The translations under genes and the position numbers were made by a program. Shown here one piece after another: positions 8,308-17,154 of a stretch of 64,000 nucleotides of DNA. Position 1 is the stretch's first letter. The number at the start of each line of letters is the position of its first letter. The DNA lies in NCBI GenBank assembly GCA_050246915.1, contig JBFWVD010000021.1, positions 16,278 to 80,277 of the forward strand, given 5' to 3'. Source of the stretch: JBFWVD01 sp050246915. Its GTDB lineage: Bacteria; Actinomycetota; Acidimicrobiia; Acidimicrobiales; Ilumatobacteraceae. The notes under the pieces were generated by a model that saw nothing but the letters and a program-made list of their open reading frames with translations, searched no databases and had not been told where the DNA came from.

Positions 8308-9345
8308 GAGTACGTCGAGGTCACCGAGTGATCGGACCAGATCGTTGAGGTGGGTGCAGGTGGCGGTGCCGCGGAACCGGTCGCGCACCAGGGCTCGGAT
8401 CTCATCGACGCGATGACCGACGATCCACGACGCGCTGGCGGCGGCATGAGGACACTCGATCCACGGCAACACGCGTGGCTCGGCACCGGCCGCGATCACC
8501 GTCTCGCCGTCGTCGTCGAGAGCTCCGGTGAGCTCGTACTCGTGCAGGACGATCTCCACCTCGTTCTCCGACGGCCTGAAGCTGTCGCGAAAATAGGCGT
8601 AGAAGGTCCAGCGAGCCGTGTTGCCGGTGTCGTCGCAGCGGATCTCGACCAATCGTCGTCGTCGCATCGCTCCGGGGGCCAGCGGCTCCATGGGGTGCCA
8701 CGCCAAGGCATCGTCGGCGCGTTCGATGATGGCCGCCGATGGTCCCACCGGGATCGGCACCCTGCCGACGGTGGCGATGGAGTTCATCATCACGCCGCCG
8801 GTGCGCCATCCCGAGCAGATGTCCCCTTTGAGACCGGCTCTTGCGCTGTCACCGCTGCGTCGATCGGTGTACAGCGACGCGTATCCCGAGATGAGGGCCA
8901 TGACCGGAAGCTCGTCGAGCAGCAGGTACAGCGGAGTGCGCGACGCCAGCTCGTCCGGCACGGCTCGATCGATCGTGGAGCGGAAACCTCGCCCCACCAG
9001 CTGGCCGACGAGATTCGATGTGTCGACAACCGGCTGCGTGGCGACGGCGGTGAGCCCATGGCTCGAGTCGAGCGATGCCTCGATGTGGGCCGATGCCAAC
9101 TCGTGCCCGACGCCGCGGACATCGGTGAGCAGATCTCGCGCCGATCCCCAGATGGACAAGCTGGTCTGGAACGCTGCGGTCTCGGGGAGATCCACGATGG
9201 AGTCCAGATGGCTGGTGCGGCGCACCGACCGCGGCGAACGAGGCACAGTCGTCGTCGCGGTGCCGAAGTCCATCGACGGCATCTTCGGTGCCGGTGCCGG
9301 TGCCGATGCCGGTGCCGAAGCAGGGCTTGATCGATCGTCGCTCAT
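8284..9345 (-). CDS. DUF2889-like protein, paralogue 3 of 3
   Basis: 353 residues. After an Ala/Pro-rich start (repeats of PASA/PAPA) comes FGTATTTVPRSPRSVRRTSH, then an Arg-Arg-His-type segment, MRRRRLVEIR in the middle and the C-terminal signature CTHLNDLVRSLGDL. This C-terminus and the CPHAA segment recall DUF2889 (GCTHL-ELL). That family is of unknown biochemistry but often sits in CoA-ester catabolism loci. The start codon overlaps the stop of paralogue 2 by 4 bp. Long near-identical stretches with paralogue 2, including DNA around 8405 and 9450, suggest recent duplication or conversion. Confidence 0.7.
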   Translation of the reverse strand: MSDDRSSPASAPASAPAPAPKMPSMDFGTATTTVPRSPRSVRRTSHLDSIVDLPETAAFQTSLSIWGSARDLLTDVRGVGHELASAHIEASLDSSHGLTAVATQPVVDTSNLVGQLVGRGFRSTIDRAVPDELASRTPLYLLLDELPVMALISGYASLYTDRRSGDSARAGLKGDICSGWRTGGVMMNSIATVGRVPIPVGPSAAIIERADDALAWHPMEPLAPGAMRRRRLVEIRCDDTGNTARWTFYAYFRDSFRPSENEVEIVLHEYELTGALDDDGETVIAAGAEPRVLPWIECPHAAASASWIVGHRVDEIRALVRDRFRGTATCTHLNDLVRSLGDLDVLRDHVKKG

Positions 9346-10442
9346 CGGAGCTGCTCCACCAACGCGCCGAGGTCACCGAGTGATCGCACCAGATCGTTGA
9401 GATGGGTACAGGTGTCGGTCCCGCGGAACCGGTCGCGCACCAGCGCTTTGATGGCATCGACGCGATGACCGACGATCCACGACGCGCTGGCGGCCGCGTG
9501 GGGGCACTCGTTCCACGGCAGCACACGTGGTAAGGCCGTGGCCGACGTGACGACCGCCCCGGCGGCATCAAGGGTTCCCACCAGCTCGTACTCGTGCAAC
9601 ACGATCTCGGGCTCGGCGAGCGACGGTCGATAGGAGTCGCGGAAGTAGGCGTTGAAGGTCCAGCCAGCGCTGTTTCTTGATGCGCCCGAGCCCGCCGCGT
9701 CGAGGTGACGCACATCGAGCAGGCGGCGGCGACGCATGGCTCCCGGCGCCAGATCGTCCATGGCGTGCCAGCCGTGGGGATCGTCGACCGGTTCGAGCCG
9801 GCGCGTCGGTGGACCGATGGTGATGGGCACGGCTCGACCGGCGTCCAACTCGTTCATCATGAGCCCGCCGGAGCGCCAACCCGAGCAGATGTCACGCTTG
9901 AGTGGACCGGCTTCGGTCATGCCCGGATGCGCGGCGGTGTACTGCGTCGAGTAGCCGGAGATGACCAACATCACCGGTAGCTCGTCGAGCAACAGGTACA
10001 ACGGCGTGCGGGCGTCACGCTCCGCCGGTGCGGTCGCGTCCAGCAGCGAGCGAAAGCCCCGTCCCACCGGTCGGCCGACGAGCGAACCGACGTCGACGGC
10101 AGGGGTCGTGCGTAGCTCGAGCAGTGTGTGATTGCGATCGAGCGATGCGCTCATCGTTGCTGCGCTGAGCACGAGTGGCACGCCGTCTCGACCGGTGCGT
10201 AGGTCACGCGCCGCTCCGCTGATCTCCACCGGTGAGGGGAACGAAGTGCCTTCGATGAGCGAGTCGAGGTTGCTGGTGCGACGCACGGACCACGGCCGCC
10301 GGTCGATGGTGGTGGTGGCCGTCCCGAAGTCGACCGCGGACACCACCGAGATGCCCTCCGGGACGGGGATCGACGTGGAGATGGGGACGTTGCTCGGCAC
10401 CAGCGGCTCGGTAGTGGGCGGTGGACCCGACAGCGGTGTCAT
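9342..10442 (-). CDS. DUF2889-like protein, paralogue 2 of 3
   Basis: 366 residues from the ATG at 10442, which overlaps the stop of paralogue 1 (ATGA); the open frame upstream of this lies inside paralogue 1. It shares FGTATTT, RRTSNLDSL, LYLLLDELPVMLVISGY, MRRRRLLDVR and CTHLNDLVRSLGDL with its neighbours. No catalytic motif, signal peptide or membrane segment is seen. The arrangement of three coupled paralogues suggests a heteromeric or dosage-related role (inference). Confidence 0.7.
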   Translation of the reverse strand: MTPLSGPPPTTEPLVPSNVPISTSIPVPEGISVVSAVDFGTATTTIDRRPWSVRRTSNLDSLIEGTSFPSPVEISGAARDLRTGRDGVPLVLSAATMSASLDRNHTLLELRTTPAVDVGSLVGRPVGRGFRSLLDATAPAERDARTPLYLLLDELPVMLVISGYSTQYTAAHPGMTEAGPLKRDICSGWRSGGLMMNELDAGRAVPITIGPPTRRLEPVDDPHGWHAMDDLAPGAMRRRRLLDVRHLDAAGSGASRNSAGWTFNAYFRDSYRPSLAEPEIVLHEYELVGTLDAAGAVVTSATALPRVLPWNECPHAAASASWIVGHRVDAIKALVRDRFRGTDTCTHLNDLVRSLGDLGALVEQLR

Positions 10443-11545
10443 CGTGAGCGTCCATCGGTGTCGGCAGTGCTGCGTTCGTGCAACGTTGCGTCGAGCGCGT
10501 CGAGGTCGCCCAGTGATCGGACCAGATCGTTGAGATGGGTGCAGATGTCGGTGCCCCGATACTCGAACCGAACGGTGTCGCGGATCTGATCGACCCGTTT
10601 GCCCACGATCCATCCTGCGCTTGCTGCGGCGTGTGGGCATTCGGGCCACGGCAGCGTGAGGGGTTCGGCGACGCACGTGCGAACGACGAGGGCGCCGTGA
10701 CCAAGCCCCACATCGACCGTGCCGTGGATCTGATACTCGTGCATCACGATCTCGCGTTCGTCCCACGACGCCCGGTACGTGTCGCGGAAATACCCGTAGA
10801 ACGAGCGATGGCCCGCGGCATCGTGCCGGATCTCCACCAATCGGCGCCGACGCATCGACCCCGGAACCTGATCATCGATGTCGTGCCACGCGAGATCGTC
10901 ATCGGCACCGAGGTCTCCGGCAGCAGGTCCGATCGAGATGGGTAACGCTCCGGTGGTATCGAAGGACTGCATCATCACGCCCTCGTGACGGAAGCCCGAG
11001 CAGATGTCGCGCTGGTGCTCGACTGCTGGGTTGGCGGTGCCGCGCTCGGTGAACAGATCGACGTAACCGGAGATGACCAAGATGACGGGCAGTTCGTCGA
11101 GTAGCAGGAACAGTGGCGATCTTGCCGTCCGCTCGACAGGCACCGCGGTGTCGAGCGTCGCCCGGAACCCGCGCCCTACGGCGCGTCCGAGCAGCCCGTC
11201 GACGTCGATCCCCGGATCGGTGACCAGGGACTGCAGCGATCGATCGGGATGCAGATGAGCGCGCAACGAGGCCGAGGCCACCAGGTGCGCCGCACCGTGG
11301 GCGTCGGTGTGGATGTCCCGGGCCGCACCGCTCAACTCTGTGCCGTCACCGGGCCCCGCCCCCACCAGCGCGTCGAGATGGCTGGTGCGTCGCAACGAAC
11401 GAGGAAGACGGGGCACGGTGGAGGTCGCCGTGCCGAAGTCCAATGCGGCGGTGAGCGCCACGCTCACCGGGGTGGTCGACGGTGCCACGATGGGGATCAC
11501 CGGTCGGGGTGGTCGTCGAGTGAGCCGCGTTGTGTCGACCACCAT
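10439..11545 (-). CDS. DUF2889-like protein, paralogue 1 of 3 (operon start)
   Basis: 368 residues with a GTG or ATG start near 11545. Common elements are FGTATSTVPRLPRSLRRTSH, LFLLLDELPVILVISGY, GSMRRRRLVEIR, FYGYFRDTYRASWDE, CPHAAASAGWIVGKRV and CTHLNDLVRSLGDL. It is the most diverged of the three. It is transcribed divergently from the acyl-CoA dehydrogenase–kinase pair, with 167 bp between start codons that must hold both promoters; no clear consensus element could be picked out by eye. Confidence 0.7.
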   Translation of the reverse strand: MVVDTTRLTRRPPRPVIPIVAPSTTPVSVALTAALDFGTATSTVPRLPRSLRRTSHLDALVGAGPGDGTELSGAARDIHTDAHGAAHLVASASLRAHLHPDRSLQSLVTDPGIDVDGLLGRAVGRGFRATLDTAVPVERTARSPLFLLLDELPVILVISGYVDLFTERGTANPAVEHQRDICSGFRHEGVMMQSFDTTGALPISIGPAAGDLGADDDLAWHDIDDQVPGSMRRRRLVEIRHDAAGHRSFYGYFRDTYRASWDEREIVMHEYQIHGTVDVGLGHGALVVRTCVAEPLTLPWPECPHAAASAGWIVGKRVDQIRDTVRFEYRGTDICTHLNDLVRSLGDLDALDATLHERSTADTDGRSR

Positions 11546-11712
11546 CGCCTCCCCCTGTCCATGCGGCCAGATTCACCGCACCAATCCTGCCGACGAATCC
11601 TGCCGCGCTCTCGGCCAGAGGACAAACGGCGCGAGCAAACCCAGGATTCAATCCGCGTAACCGTTCGCCTTATTGTGGCGTCGTCGCCATCTGCACAGGG
11701 AGCCGTACGCGC

Positions 11713-12885
11713 ATGGAAGACCTCGCACAGTTCCGGGAACGAGTCCGCACAGCCCTCGCCACGCGCTATGAGGTCCGCGACCCCGAGCGCGACGACGATC
11801 GAGTCGACGTTATGAGCCGCGCCCCCGAGGGACACCACGCCCTGCGCGACGCAGCCCTCGAACTGCAGGCGCTGTTGCGGTCGGCCGGGTTGTCCGGACT
11901 CACGCTCCCCACCGAGTACGGCGGACAGGGGCTGGGCCGGGAGTACAAGGAGGTGTTGGACGAGGAGCTGCGGCGATTCGACACGCCCACCACCCGACCG
12001 CTCGGCCTCGGACCCACCTTGGCGTTCTTCACGTTGATGCACGCCGGCACCGAGGAACAAAAGCGCCGCTATCTGCCTCGCATCGCAGCGGGCGAGGAGC
12101 TGTGGTGCCAGATGTTCTCCGAACCCGATGCCGGCTCCGACCTCGTGTCGTTGCGCTGTCGTGCCGAGCGTCGCGACGGGGGGTGGCTCATCAACGGCCA
12201 GAAGGTGTGGTCGTCGTTCGCTGACGGCGCCGACTTCGGCTTGCTGCTGGCCCGAAGCGATCCCGATTCGGCGAAGCCCCACAACGGCATCACCATGTTC
12301 ATCGCCCCCATCAACGCTCCGGGGGTCGAGGTGCGTCCGCTGGTCGACATGGCCGGTGGCCGTCACTTCAACGAGGTGTACTTCAACGACGTGTTCCTGG
12401 CCGACGATCTCGTCATCGGGGCCGTCAACTCCGGTTGGCAGGTGGCCAACGGGACGCTGGGGACCGAGCGCTTCGAGTACCTCGGTGGTTCCGGCGGCGG
12501 GCGTCGTCAACGCCAGTTGATACGCCTGGCCCGGGAGTACGGCAAGGACTGCGATCCGGTCATCCGCCAACAGCTGGCCGCCGCCATCAGCAGCGAGCGC
12601 ATCTTGGAGTGGTTGCGCGATCGCATCGTGGAAGGTCAGGTCGCTGGTGGCAGTCCCGCGTGCGGATCGTTGATCAAGACCGCGGCCGGCACGCTGGAAC
12701 AGCAGGTGTCGGTGCTGCGCATGGATCTGGCGGGATTCGAATCGGTGGCCTGGGACGCGACCGATCGTGACGGCGACGTGGAGTCGCAGGCGTTCTGCGC
12801 GGCGCGGCAATCCACGATCGCCGGTGGTACTCATCAGATCCAACGCAACTTGATGGCCGAGCGCATCTTGGGCCTCCCCCGATGA
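11713..12885 (+). CDS. Acyl-CoA dehydrogenase
   Basis: 390 residues from the ATG at 11713; the frame is open further back but unrelated to the family. The FAD/substrate motif is MFSEPDAGSDLVSLRC (~140). The C-terminal part has GGTHQIQRNLMAERILGLPR. It is coupled by an ATGA overlap to a phosphotransferase. In LvaA/ACAD10/11-type systems, a 4-hydroxyacyl-CoA is phosphorylated and then processed by an acyl-CoA dehydrogenase-type enzyme. A similar partnership here is inferred from the gene order. Confidence 0.92.
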   Translation: MEDLAQFRERVRTALATRYEVRDPERDDDRVDVMSRAPEGHHALRDAALELQALLRSAGLSGLTLPTEYGGQGLGREYKEVLDEELRRFDTPTTRPLGLGPTLAFFTLMHAGTEEQKRRYLPRIAAGEELWCQMFSEPDAGSDLVSLRCRAERRDGGWLINGQKVWSSFADGADFGLLLARSDPDSAKPHNGITMFIAPINAPGVEVRPLVDMAGGRHFNEVYFNDVFLADDLVIGAVNSGWQVANGTLGTERFEYLGGSGGGRRQRQLIRLAREYGKDCDPVIRQQLAAAISSERILEWLRDRIVEGQVAGGSPACGSLIKTAAGTLEQQVSVLRMDLAGFESVAWDATDRDGDVESQAFCAARQSTIAGGTHQIQRNLMAERILGLPR

Positions 12886-13084
12886 GCGAGGACCGAAGCG
12901 CAGCGGAGGCCCGCAGCTCACGTGAGCAACATGGCGGAGCCATGAGCGAGGACCGAAGCGCAGCGGAGGCCCGCAGCTCACGTGAGCAACATGGCGGAGC
13001 CATGAGCGAGGACCGAAGCGCAGCGGAGGCCCGCAGCTCACATGTGCAACATGGCGGAGCCATGAGCGAGGACCGAAGCGCAGC
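12882..13084 (+). repeat. 60-bp tandem repeat spanning a ribosome-binding site and start codon
   Basis: Three full units (12882-12941, 12942-13001, 13002-13061; the third with two substitutions) and a 23-bp partial fourth. Each unit begins ATGAGCGAGGACCGAAGC and ends GGCGGAGCC just before the next ATG. Every unit therefore carries an in-frame start with a purine-rich element, and as protein adds 20 residues beginning MSEDRSAAEARSS. Confidence 0.95.
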
Positions 13085-14471
13085 CAAGCTGCGCGTGATG
13101 CGCCTGCCCGAGGACATGAAGGCCTGGGTCGAGTCCGAGACGGGCGCCACGGTCATCGGTGCCGACCGCCAAGCCGGTGGTGGACGCAAGGAGGCGTGGT
13201 TCATCGATCTGCTCCGGGCCGATGGCACCGAAGAGGGCATCTTCATGCGCTGGGATCAAACCGATCCGGTCGCCACTGGTGATCCGTGGACGGTGCGCCG
13301 CGAGGCCGAGGTGTACCGATCGCTGCGCGACACCGACGTGCCCGTCGCACGATTCATCGCCATGCACCCGACAGCACAGGTCATGTTGGCCACGCGCGTG
13401 CACGGCGCCACCTGGTTCTCGCACATCAAGGACTCCGATGAGCAGGTGGCGGTGGCCAAGGACTTCATCGGTCACCTGGCGGCGTTGCATCGCATCGACG
13501 TTCATGATCTCCCGCTCAGCCGCTTCGATCCCGACGCATCGCTGCGCGACATGGCCATCGATCAGATCGACGAGATGGAAGCCCTCGTCGCGTTCCGCGG
13601 TGGCTCGCCAGAACCGCTGCTGCGCTTGGCGCTCGACTGGCTCCGTGACAACGTCCCCGACTACGAGGGACCTGCGGTGCTCGTGCAAGGCGACACCGGC
13701 CCCGGCAACTTCATGTACGCCGATGCCAAGGTGACGGCCATCGTGGACTGGGAGTTGGCGCACTACGGCGATCCCATGGACGACATCGCGTGGGTGACCC
13801 TGCGAGCGTTGCAAGAGCCGTTCACCGATCTCAAGGCTCGCTTCGCCGAGTATCAGGCGCTGTCGGGTCACCGACTCGACCTTGCCCGCATCAAGTACTA
13901 CCGGGTCATGGGTGAAGCGAAGATCGTCACCATGAACCACGGCATCAGCCTCAAGACCCGCGCCGAGGGTGCCGGTGGCGGAGCTGACGTGGGCGCTCGG
14001 TTGATCTTCGGTCAACTGCATCGTCGCCTGTGTGCCGAAGCACTGGCCGATGTGATGGGGCTGCAATTGCCATTGCCCGAGCTGCGCGAAGAACCGCCGG
14101 CCGGTGATCTGGACGATCTGTTCGACGTGGTCCTCGATCAGATGCGCGAGGTCATCGTGCCTCGCATCACCGACAACTTCGCCTTGCAGCGGACCAAGGG
14201 TATGGCTCGTGTCCTCAAGTACCTCGCGGTGGCGTCACGGCGCGGTCCGGGGTTCGCGGCGCTCGAACTCGAGGATCTCGAGCGGGTGCTCGGTGATCGC
14301 GTTGGCTCAGTTGCCGAGGGGCGCGCGCTCCTGGCCCAACGCGTCGAGGCGCGCGAGCTCGGCGTGGCCGAGGCCTTGCCGGTGCTCTACAACCGCTTGG
14401 CTCGCGACAACGAGTTGCTGCGTGGCGCATCGGGAGTGCTGGCCGATCGCCACTACTTCGATCCGATCTGA
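12882..14471 (+). CDS. Aminoglycoside-phosphotransferase-fold kinase (ACAD10/LvaA-like) with C-terminal extension
   Basis: 529 residues if the first ATG is used. The first 60 come from the tandem repeat, and any of the starts at 12882, 12942, 13002, 13062 or 13098 is possible. The kinase core (~residues 75-400) has VQGDTGPGNFMY, where Gln replaces the usual His before the catalytic Asp, and VDWELAHYGDP for metal binding. This is as in LvaA/ACAD10-type acyl kinases. The last ~130 residues resemble the small helical partner (DUF6285/LvaB-like) and may be a fusion. It probably phosphorylates a hydroxyacyl-CoA for the coupled dehydrogenase. Confidence 0.85.
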   Translation: MSEDRSAAEARSSREQHGGAMSEDRSAAEARSSREQHGGAMSEDRSAAEARSSHVQHGGAMSEDRSAAKLRVMRLPEDMKAWVESETGATVIGADRQAGGGRKEAWFIDLLRADGTEEGIFMRWDQTDPVATGDPWTVRREAEVYRSLRDTDVPVARFIAMHPTAQVMLATRVHGATWFSHIKDSDEQVAVAKDFIGHLAALHRIDVHDLPLSRFDPDASLRDMAIDQIDEMEALVAFRGGSPEPLLRLALDWLRDNVPDYEGPAVLVQGDTGPGNFMYADAKVTAIVDWELAHYGDPMDDIAWVTLRALQEPFTDLKARFAEYQALSGHRLDLARIKYYRVMGEAKIVTMNHGISLKTRAEGAGGGADVGARLIFGQLHRRLCAEALADVMGLQLPLPELREEPPAGDLDDLFDVVLDQMREVIVPRITDNFALQRTKGMARVLKYLAVASRRGPGFAALELEDLERVLGDRVGSVAEGRALLAQRVEARELGVAEALPVLYNRLARDNELLRGASGVLADRHYFDPI

Positions 14472-14487
14472 GAGCCTCGGTCACTCG

Positions 14488-15426
14488 TCAGGCGAAGCGG
14501 CGCACCTTGTCCATCACGTCCTGACAGAGGTCGCCGAGTTGAGTGCCGTCGTTGATGTACTGCGATGGCTTCAAGACGAAGGTGGTGAAGCCACGTTCGA
14601 TCATCTCCTCCATCGGAGCCAGTGACTCATCGATGTCGAGCAACGCGTCGGGTCCGGTGAATCGGCCACCGAACAAGAGCGCGCCCAGTTCGAACGAATC
14701 GACGTCGCGCCCGGCCTTGCGCAGCTCGTCGTGCAACACGGCGATCTCATCGACCGAGGGGTGGATCACGGGGAAGAAGCCCTGGCCGTAGCGCACGGCT
14801 CGTCGCAGCGTCCACGGTGCGAAGCTCGCCCCACCGATCCACAGCTCGGGTCCAATGGCGCGGTAGGGCTCGGGCACGACGTACATGTCGCTGAAGTCGA
14901 AGTGCTCACCGTGGTACGAGACGGGAGAGCCGTCTCGCCACAGCGACTCCCAGATCTCGAGCTGCTCGTCGAGGATCTTGCCCCGCTGATGGAACGGCAC
15001 CCCGAGCGCGGCGTATTCCTCGGTCTGCCAACTCACGCCCGGCACGATGATGAGACGGCCCTGGGAGATCAGATCGATGGTGGCGAACTCCTTGGCCAAC
15101 ATGAGTGGATGTCGCAGAGGCGTCAACACAGCGGCCGCCATGAGACGCAGCGTGGTGGTGGCTGCTGCCATGGCGCTGATGAGGTGCAACCCGTTGGGAT
15201 GGGGGAACCGGGGGTCTTGATTGCCGTCGCGGATCCACATGCGCGGGTTCTTGGGTAGGCCCCGGAAGGCCGAGTTCGGTCCGTGCACCACGTGCTCACC
15301 GATCATCACCCCGTGGAAGCCGGCCTGCTCGGCGACCACTGCGTAGTCGACCAATCGACGTAGATCGCGCGGGTCGGTCATCGTCCAGATCTCGCTGAGG
15401 ATCAGGTACATCTTCGGGGCGGCCAT
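14488..15426 (-). CDS. Luciferase-like (F420/FMN) oxidoreductase
   Basis: 312 residues from the ATG at 15426 (the open frame extends upstream without similarity). It has the TIM-barrel pattern of the LLM class: AEQAGFHGVMIGEHVVHGPN, then RLMAAAVLTPLRHPLMLAKE, GRLIIVPGVSW and ELWIGGAS for the cofactor phosphate and ring. Actinobacterial members often use F420. Substrate is unknown. It is convergent with the kinase gene, 16 bp apart. Confidence 0.87.
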   Translation of the reverse strand: MAAPKMYLILSEIWTMTDPRDLRRLVDYAVVAEQAGFHGVMIGEHVVHGPNSAFRGLPKNPRMWIRDGNQDPRFPHPNGLHLISAMAAATTTLRLMAAAVLTPLRHPLMLAKEFATIDLISQGRLIIVPGVSWQTEEYAALGVPFHQRGKILDEQLEIWESLWRDGSPVSYHGEHFDFSDMYVVPEPYRAIGPELWIGGASFAPWTLRRAVRYGQGFFPVIHPSVDEIAVLHDELRKAGRDVDSFELGALLFGGRFTGPDALLDIDESLAPMEEMIERGFTTFVLKPSQYINDGTQLGDLCQDVMDKVRRFA

Positions 15427-15537
15427 GGGGCGCAGTCTGGTCGACGGATCGGGGTCTGTGTGCAACGATCGAAGCAACGACGGCACGCCGGCGACACATG
15501 AACGTTGTTGGAAGCGATGCACCGACTGGAGCCATCA

Positions 15538-15966
15538 ATGGGGGAACGACAAGAAGCGATCATCCGCGAGTACTACCGGGCGTGGGAATCCGGCGGTACG
15601 AGACCCGACGTCGACAAGATCGTGGCAGCGTTCGCCCCCGACGGCTTGTGGCAGGTGCTGTGTCCGACGGGTCCGACGTATCGAGGCCACGATGAACTGC
15701 GGGCGGAGTTGACGCGGCAAGGAACGTTCGTGAGCCAATTCACCATCACCGAGCGACACATGACGTCGAGCGACAAGGTGGTGATGATCGAGCACTCCGA
15801 CTCCTTCCTGCGTAAGGGCGTCACCGTCGTTGCCAGCGTGATGAGCGTGTTCGAGCTGAACGACGAGGGGTTCATCACAGCGAACCGCGACTATTTCGAC
15901 TCCGCTGACCTCGGCGGTCAGGCCGGGGAGGACACCTCGAGCGCGGACTGGATGGGAGGGCAGTGA
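15538..15966 (+). CDS. SnoaL/NTF2-like protein
   Basis: 142 residues from the ATG at 15538, preceded by GGAG; an in-frame ATG at 15505 is less likely. The fold pattern is IREYYRAWESGG, DKIVAAFAPDGLW, YRGHDELRAEL and a C-terminal beta sheet. It overlaps the next SnoaL-like gene by 4 bp (GTGA), so the two may form a heterodimer, as ketosteroid-isomerase-fold hydratases sometimes do. Confidence 0.82.
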   Translation: MGERQEAIIREYYRAWESGGTRPDVDKIVAAFAPDGLWQVLCPTGPTYRGHDELRAELTRQGTFVSQFTITERHMTSSDKVVMIEHSDSFLRKGVTVVASVMSVFELNDEGFITANRDYFDSADLGGQAGEDTSSADWMGGQ

Positions 15967-16424
15967 CGAACGCGAACGTCGCATTGGTCAAGGATTGGTT
16001 CAAGGCCGGCCTGTGGAGCGACGCCGGTCTGGCCATGACCACCGAGACCGTTGAGTGGGTGCTGCCGACGACGATCGCCGACGCGGTCGTCGATGGTCGT
16101 CGCCTCGTCGGTGCCGAAGGCTTGCGAGAACTCGGCTACCTGAGCGTGGCGATGTATGCGCAGCGCGAGCCGACGGATGTCCAGTTCACGATCGGTGGTG
16201 ATGACTGGGTGGTGATGCAGACGCGCGTTCGGGCCAGGTTGCACAACGGTGCCCAGTACTCGAACAGCTACTGCTTCACATTCCGAATCGCTGGCGGCAA
16301 AGTGGCCGAGGTACACGAGCACTTCGATTCGAAGCTGCTCTACGACCTTGCGCTGTCGACGCCCGATGATCTGATCGGTGTGCGCCAGCGCATCGAGCAG
16401 GCGCGGGCGGATGGCATCAGCTAA
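15963..16424 (+). CDS. SnoaL/NTF2-like protein
   Basis: 153 residues from a GTG that overlaps the previous stop. Segments VALVKDWFKAGLWSD, WVLPTTIADAVVDG, LVGAEGLRELGYL and CFTFRIAGGKVAEVHEHFDS give the SnoaL-like cone fold. The His/Asp-bearing end HEHFDSKLLYDL is typical of this group. It ends 8 bp inside the convergent PhyH-like gene. Confidence 0.82.
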   Translation: MTNANVALVKDWFKAGLWSDAGLAMTTETVEWVLPTTIADAVVDGRRLVGAEGLRELGYLSVAMYAQREPTDVQFTIGGDDWVVMQTRVRARLHNGAQYSNSYCFTFRIAGGKVAEVHEHFDSKLLYDLALSTPDDLIGVRQRIEQARADGIS

Positions 16425-17130
16425 CGAGCGCGGCCCGTACCGGTTCGAACTCGAGCAACGCGTCGGTCTGCGCTGCCAGCCATCGTTGTCGATGACCGCC
16501 AGCAGCCAAGCGGTAGTAGACGATCCGGCGCAGCGGGTTCCACATGTTGCCGCTCTGGTTGTGAGCGAGCAGATAGCGAGCGAGGAGCACATCGCCGCGC
16601 TGGGCGAGCACTGGCCGACCGACACCGAAGTCGGGTGCCGGGCTCAGCAAGCATGCGTGCCCGCCTTGGGATTCGGGGCCCATCAGCACGTCGGCGCCGC
16701 GCTCGCGGAACAACTGCTCGTGCACCAGGTGCGAACCGGGCCAGACCCACAGATTCCCGCGGCCCGGTTCGGACTCGTCCCCGAGGTAGATGCCAGCCAA
16801 CATCGTGAACGTGTACGGCTCGCTCTGACCGGGGAGGCCATAGCCGTCGATGTGGCCGCCACCGGGCTCGTGCTCCCAGCCGAAGATGCTCGTGGCGATC
16901 TGGATGTGGTCGAACGCCAGACCGATCGACAGCGGGGCCACCAGCTCACCGGCCAACGACAACACCCCCGACTCCGTGAGCGCCCGCTCTGCGATCGGCA
17001 GCGCCGACGGCGGTTCGAAGTAGTGATGGAAACCGACCTTGCCCTCGGGCGCTGGCTTGGCGGCGATCAACGTGTCCGTCTCCGCATCGATCTCCGAGAG
17101 CACCTGCTCATCGACGACGTCTCGGACCAC
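16417..17130 (-). CDS. Phytanoyl-CoA dioxygenase (PhyH)-like Fe(II)/2-oxoglutarate oxygenase
   Basis: 237 residues from GTG 17130. The iron site reads HID at 93-95 (in GGGHIDGYG), with a distal His in YLLAHNQSGN and an Arg in RRIVYYR for 2-oxoglutarate. Translating back from 17130 gives ATG (17178) LTLEQL, a TAG, then AFGRDGYL, which is the usual N-terminus of PhyH proteins with a stop where Gln (CAG) is expected. The gene is therefore either started late at GTG, read through, or freshly inactivated. The hydroxylation target is unknown. Confidence 0.78.
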   Translation of the reverse strand: MVRDVVDEQVLSEIDAETDTLIAAKPAPEGKVGFHHYFEPPSALPIAERALTESGVLSLAGELVAPLSIGLAFDHIQIATSIFGWEHEPGGGHIDGYGLPGQSEPYTFTMLAGIYLGDESEPGRGNLWVWPGSHLVHEQLFRERGADVLMGPESQGGHACLLSPAPDFGVGRPVLAQRGDVLLARYLLAHNQSGNMWNPLRRIVYYRLAAGGHRQRWLAAQTDALLEFEPVRAALVS

Positions 17131-17154
17131 GAGATATCCGTCGCGGCCGAAGGC

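Noticed and set aside
11497..13041. 514-residue minus-strand open frame across the acyl-CoA dehydrogenase
   Set aside because: Antisense to a clear dehydrogenase and the tandem repeat; composition is an Arg/Gly/His-rich shadow with no family pattern.
12882..13084. CRISPR-like array
   Set aside because: Units are directly adjacent with no spacers and encode in-frame protein; it is a tandem repeat.
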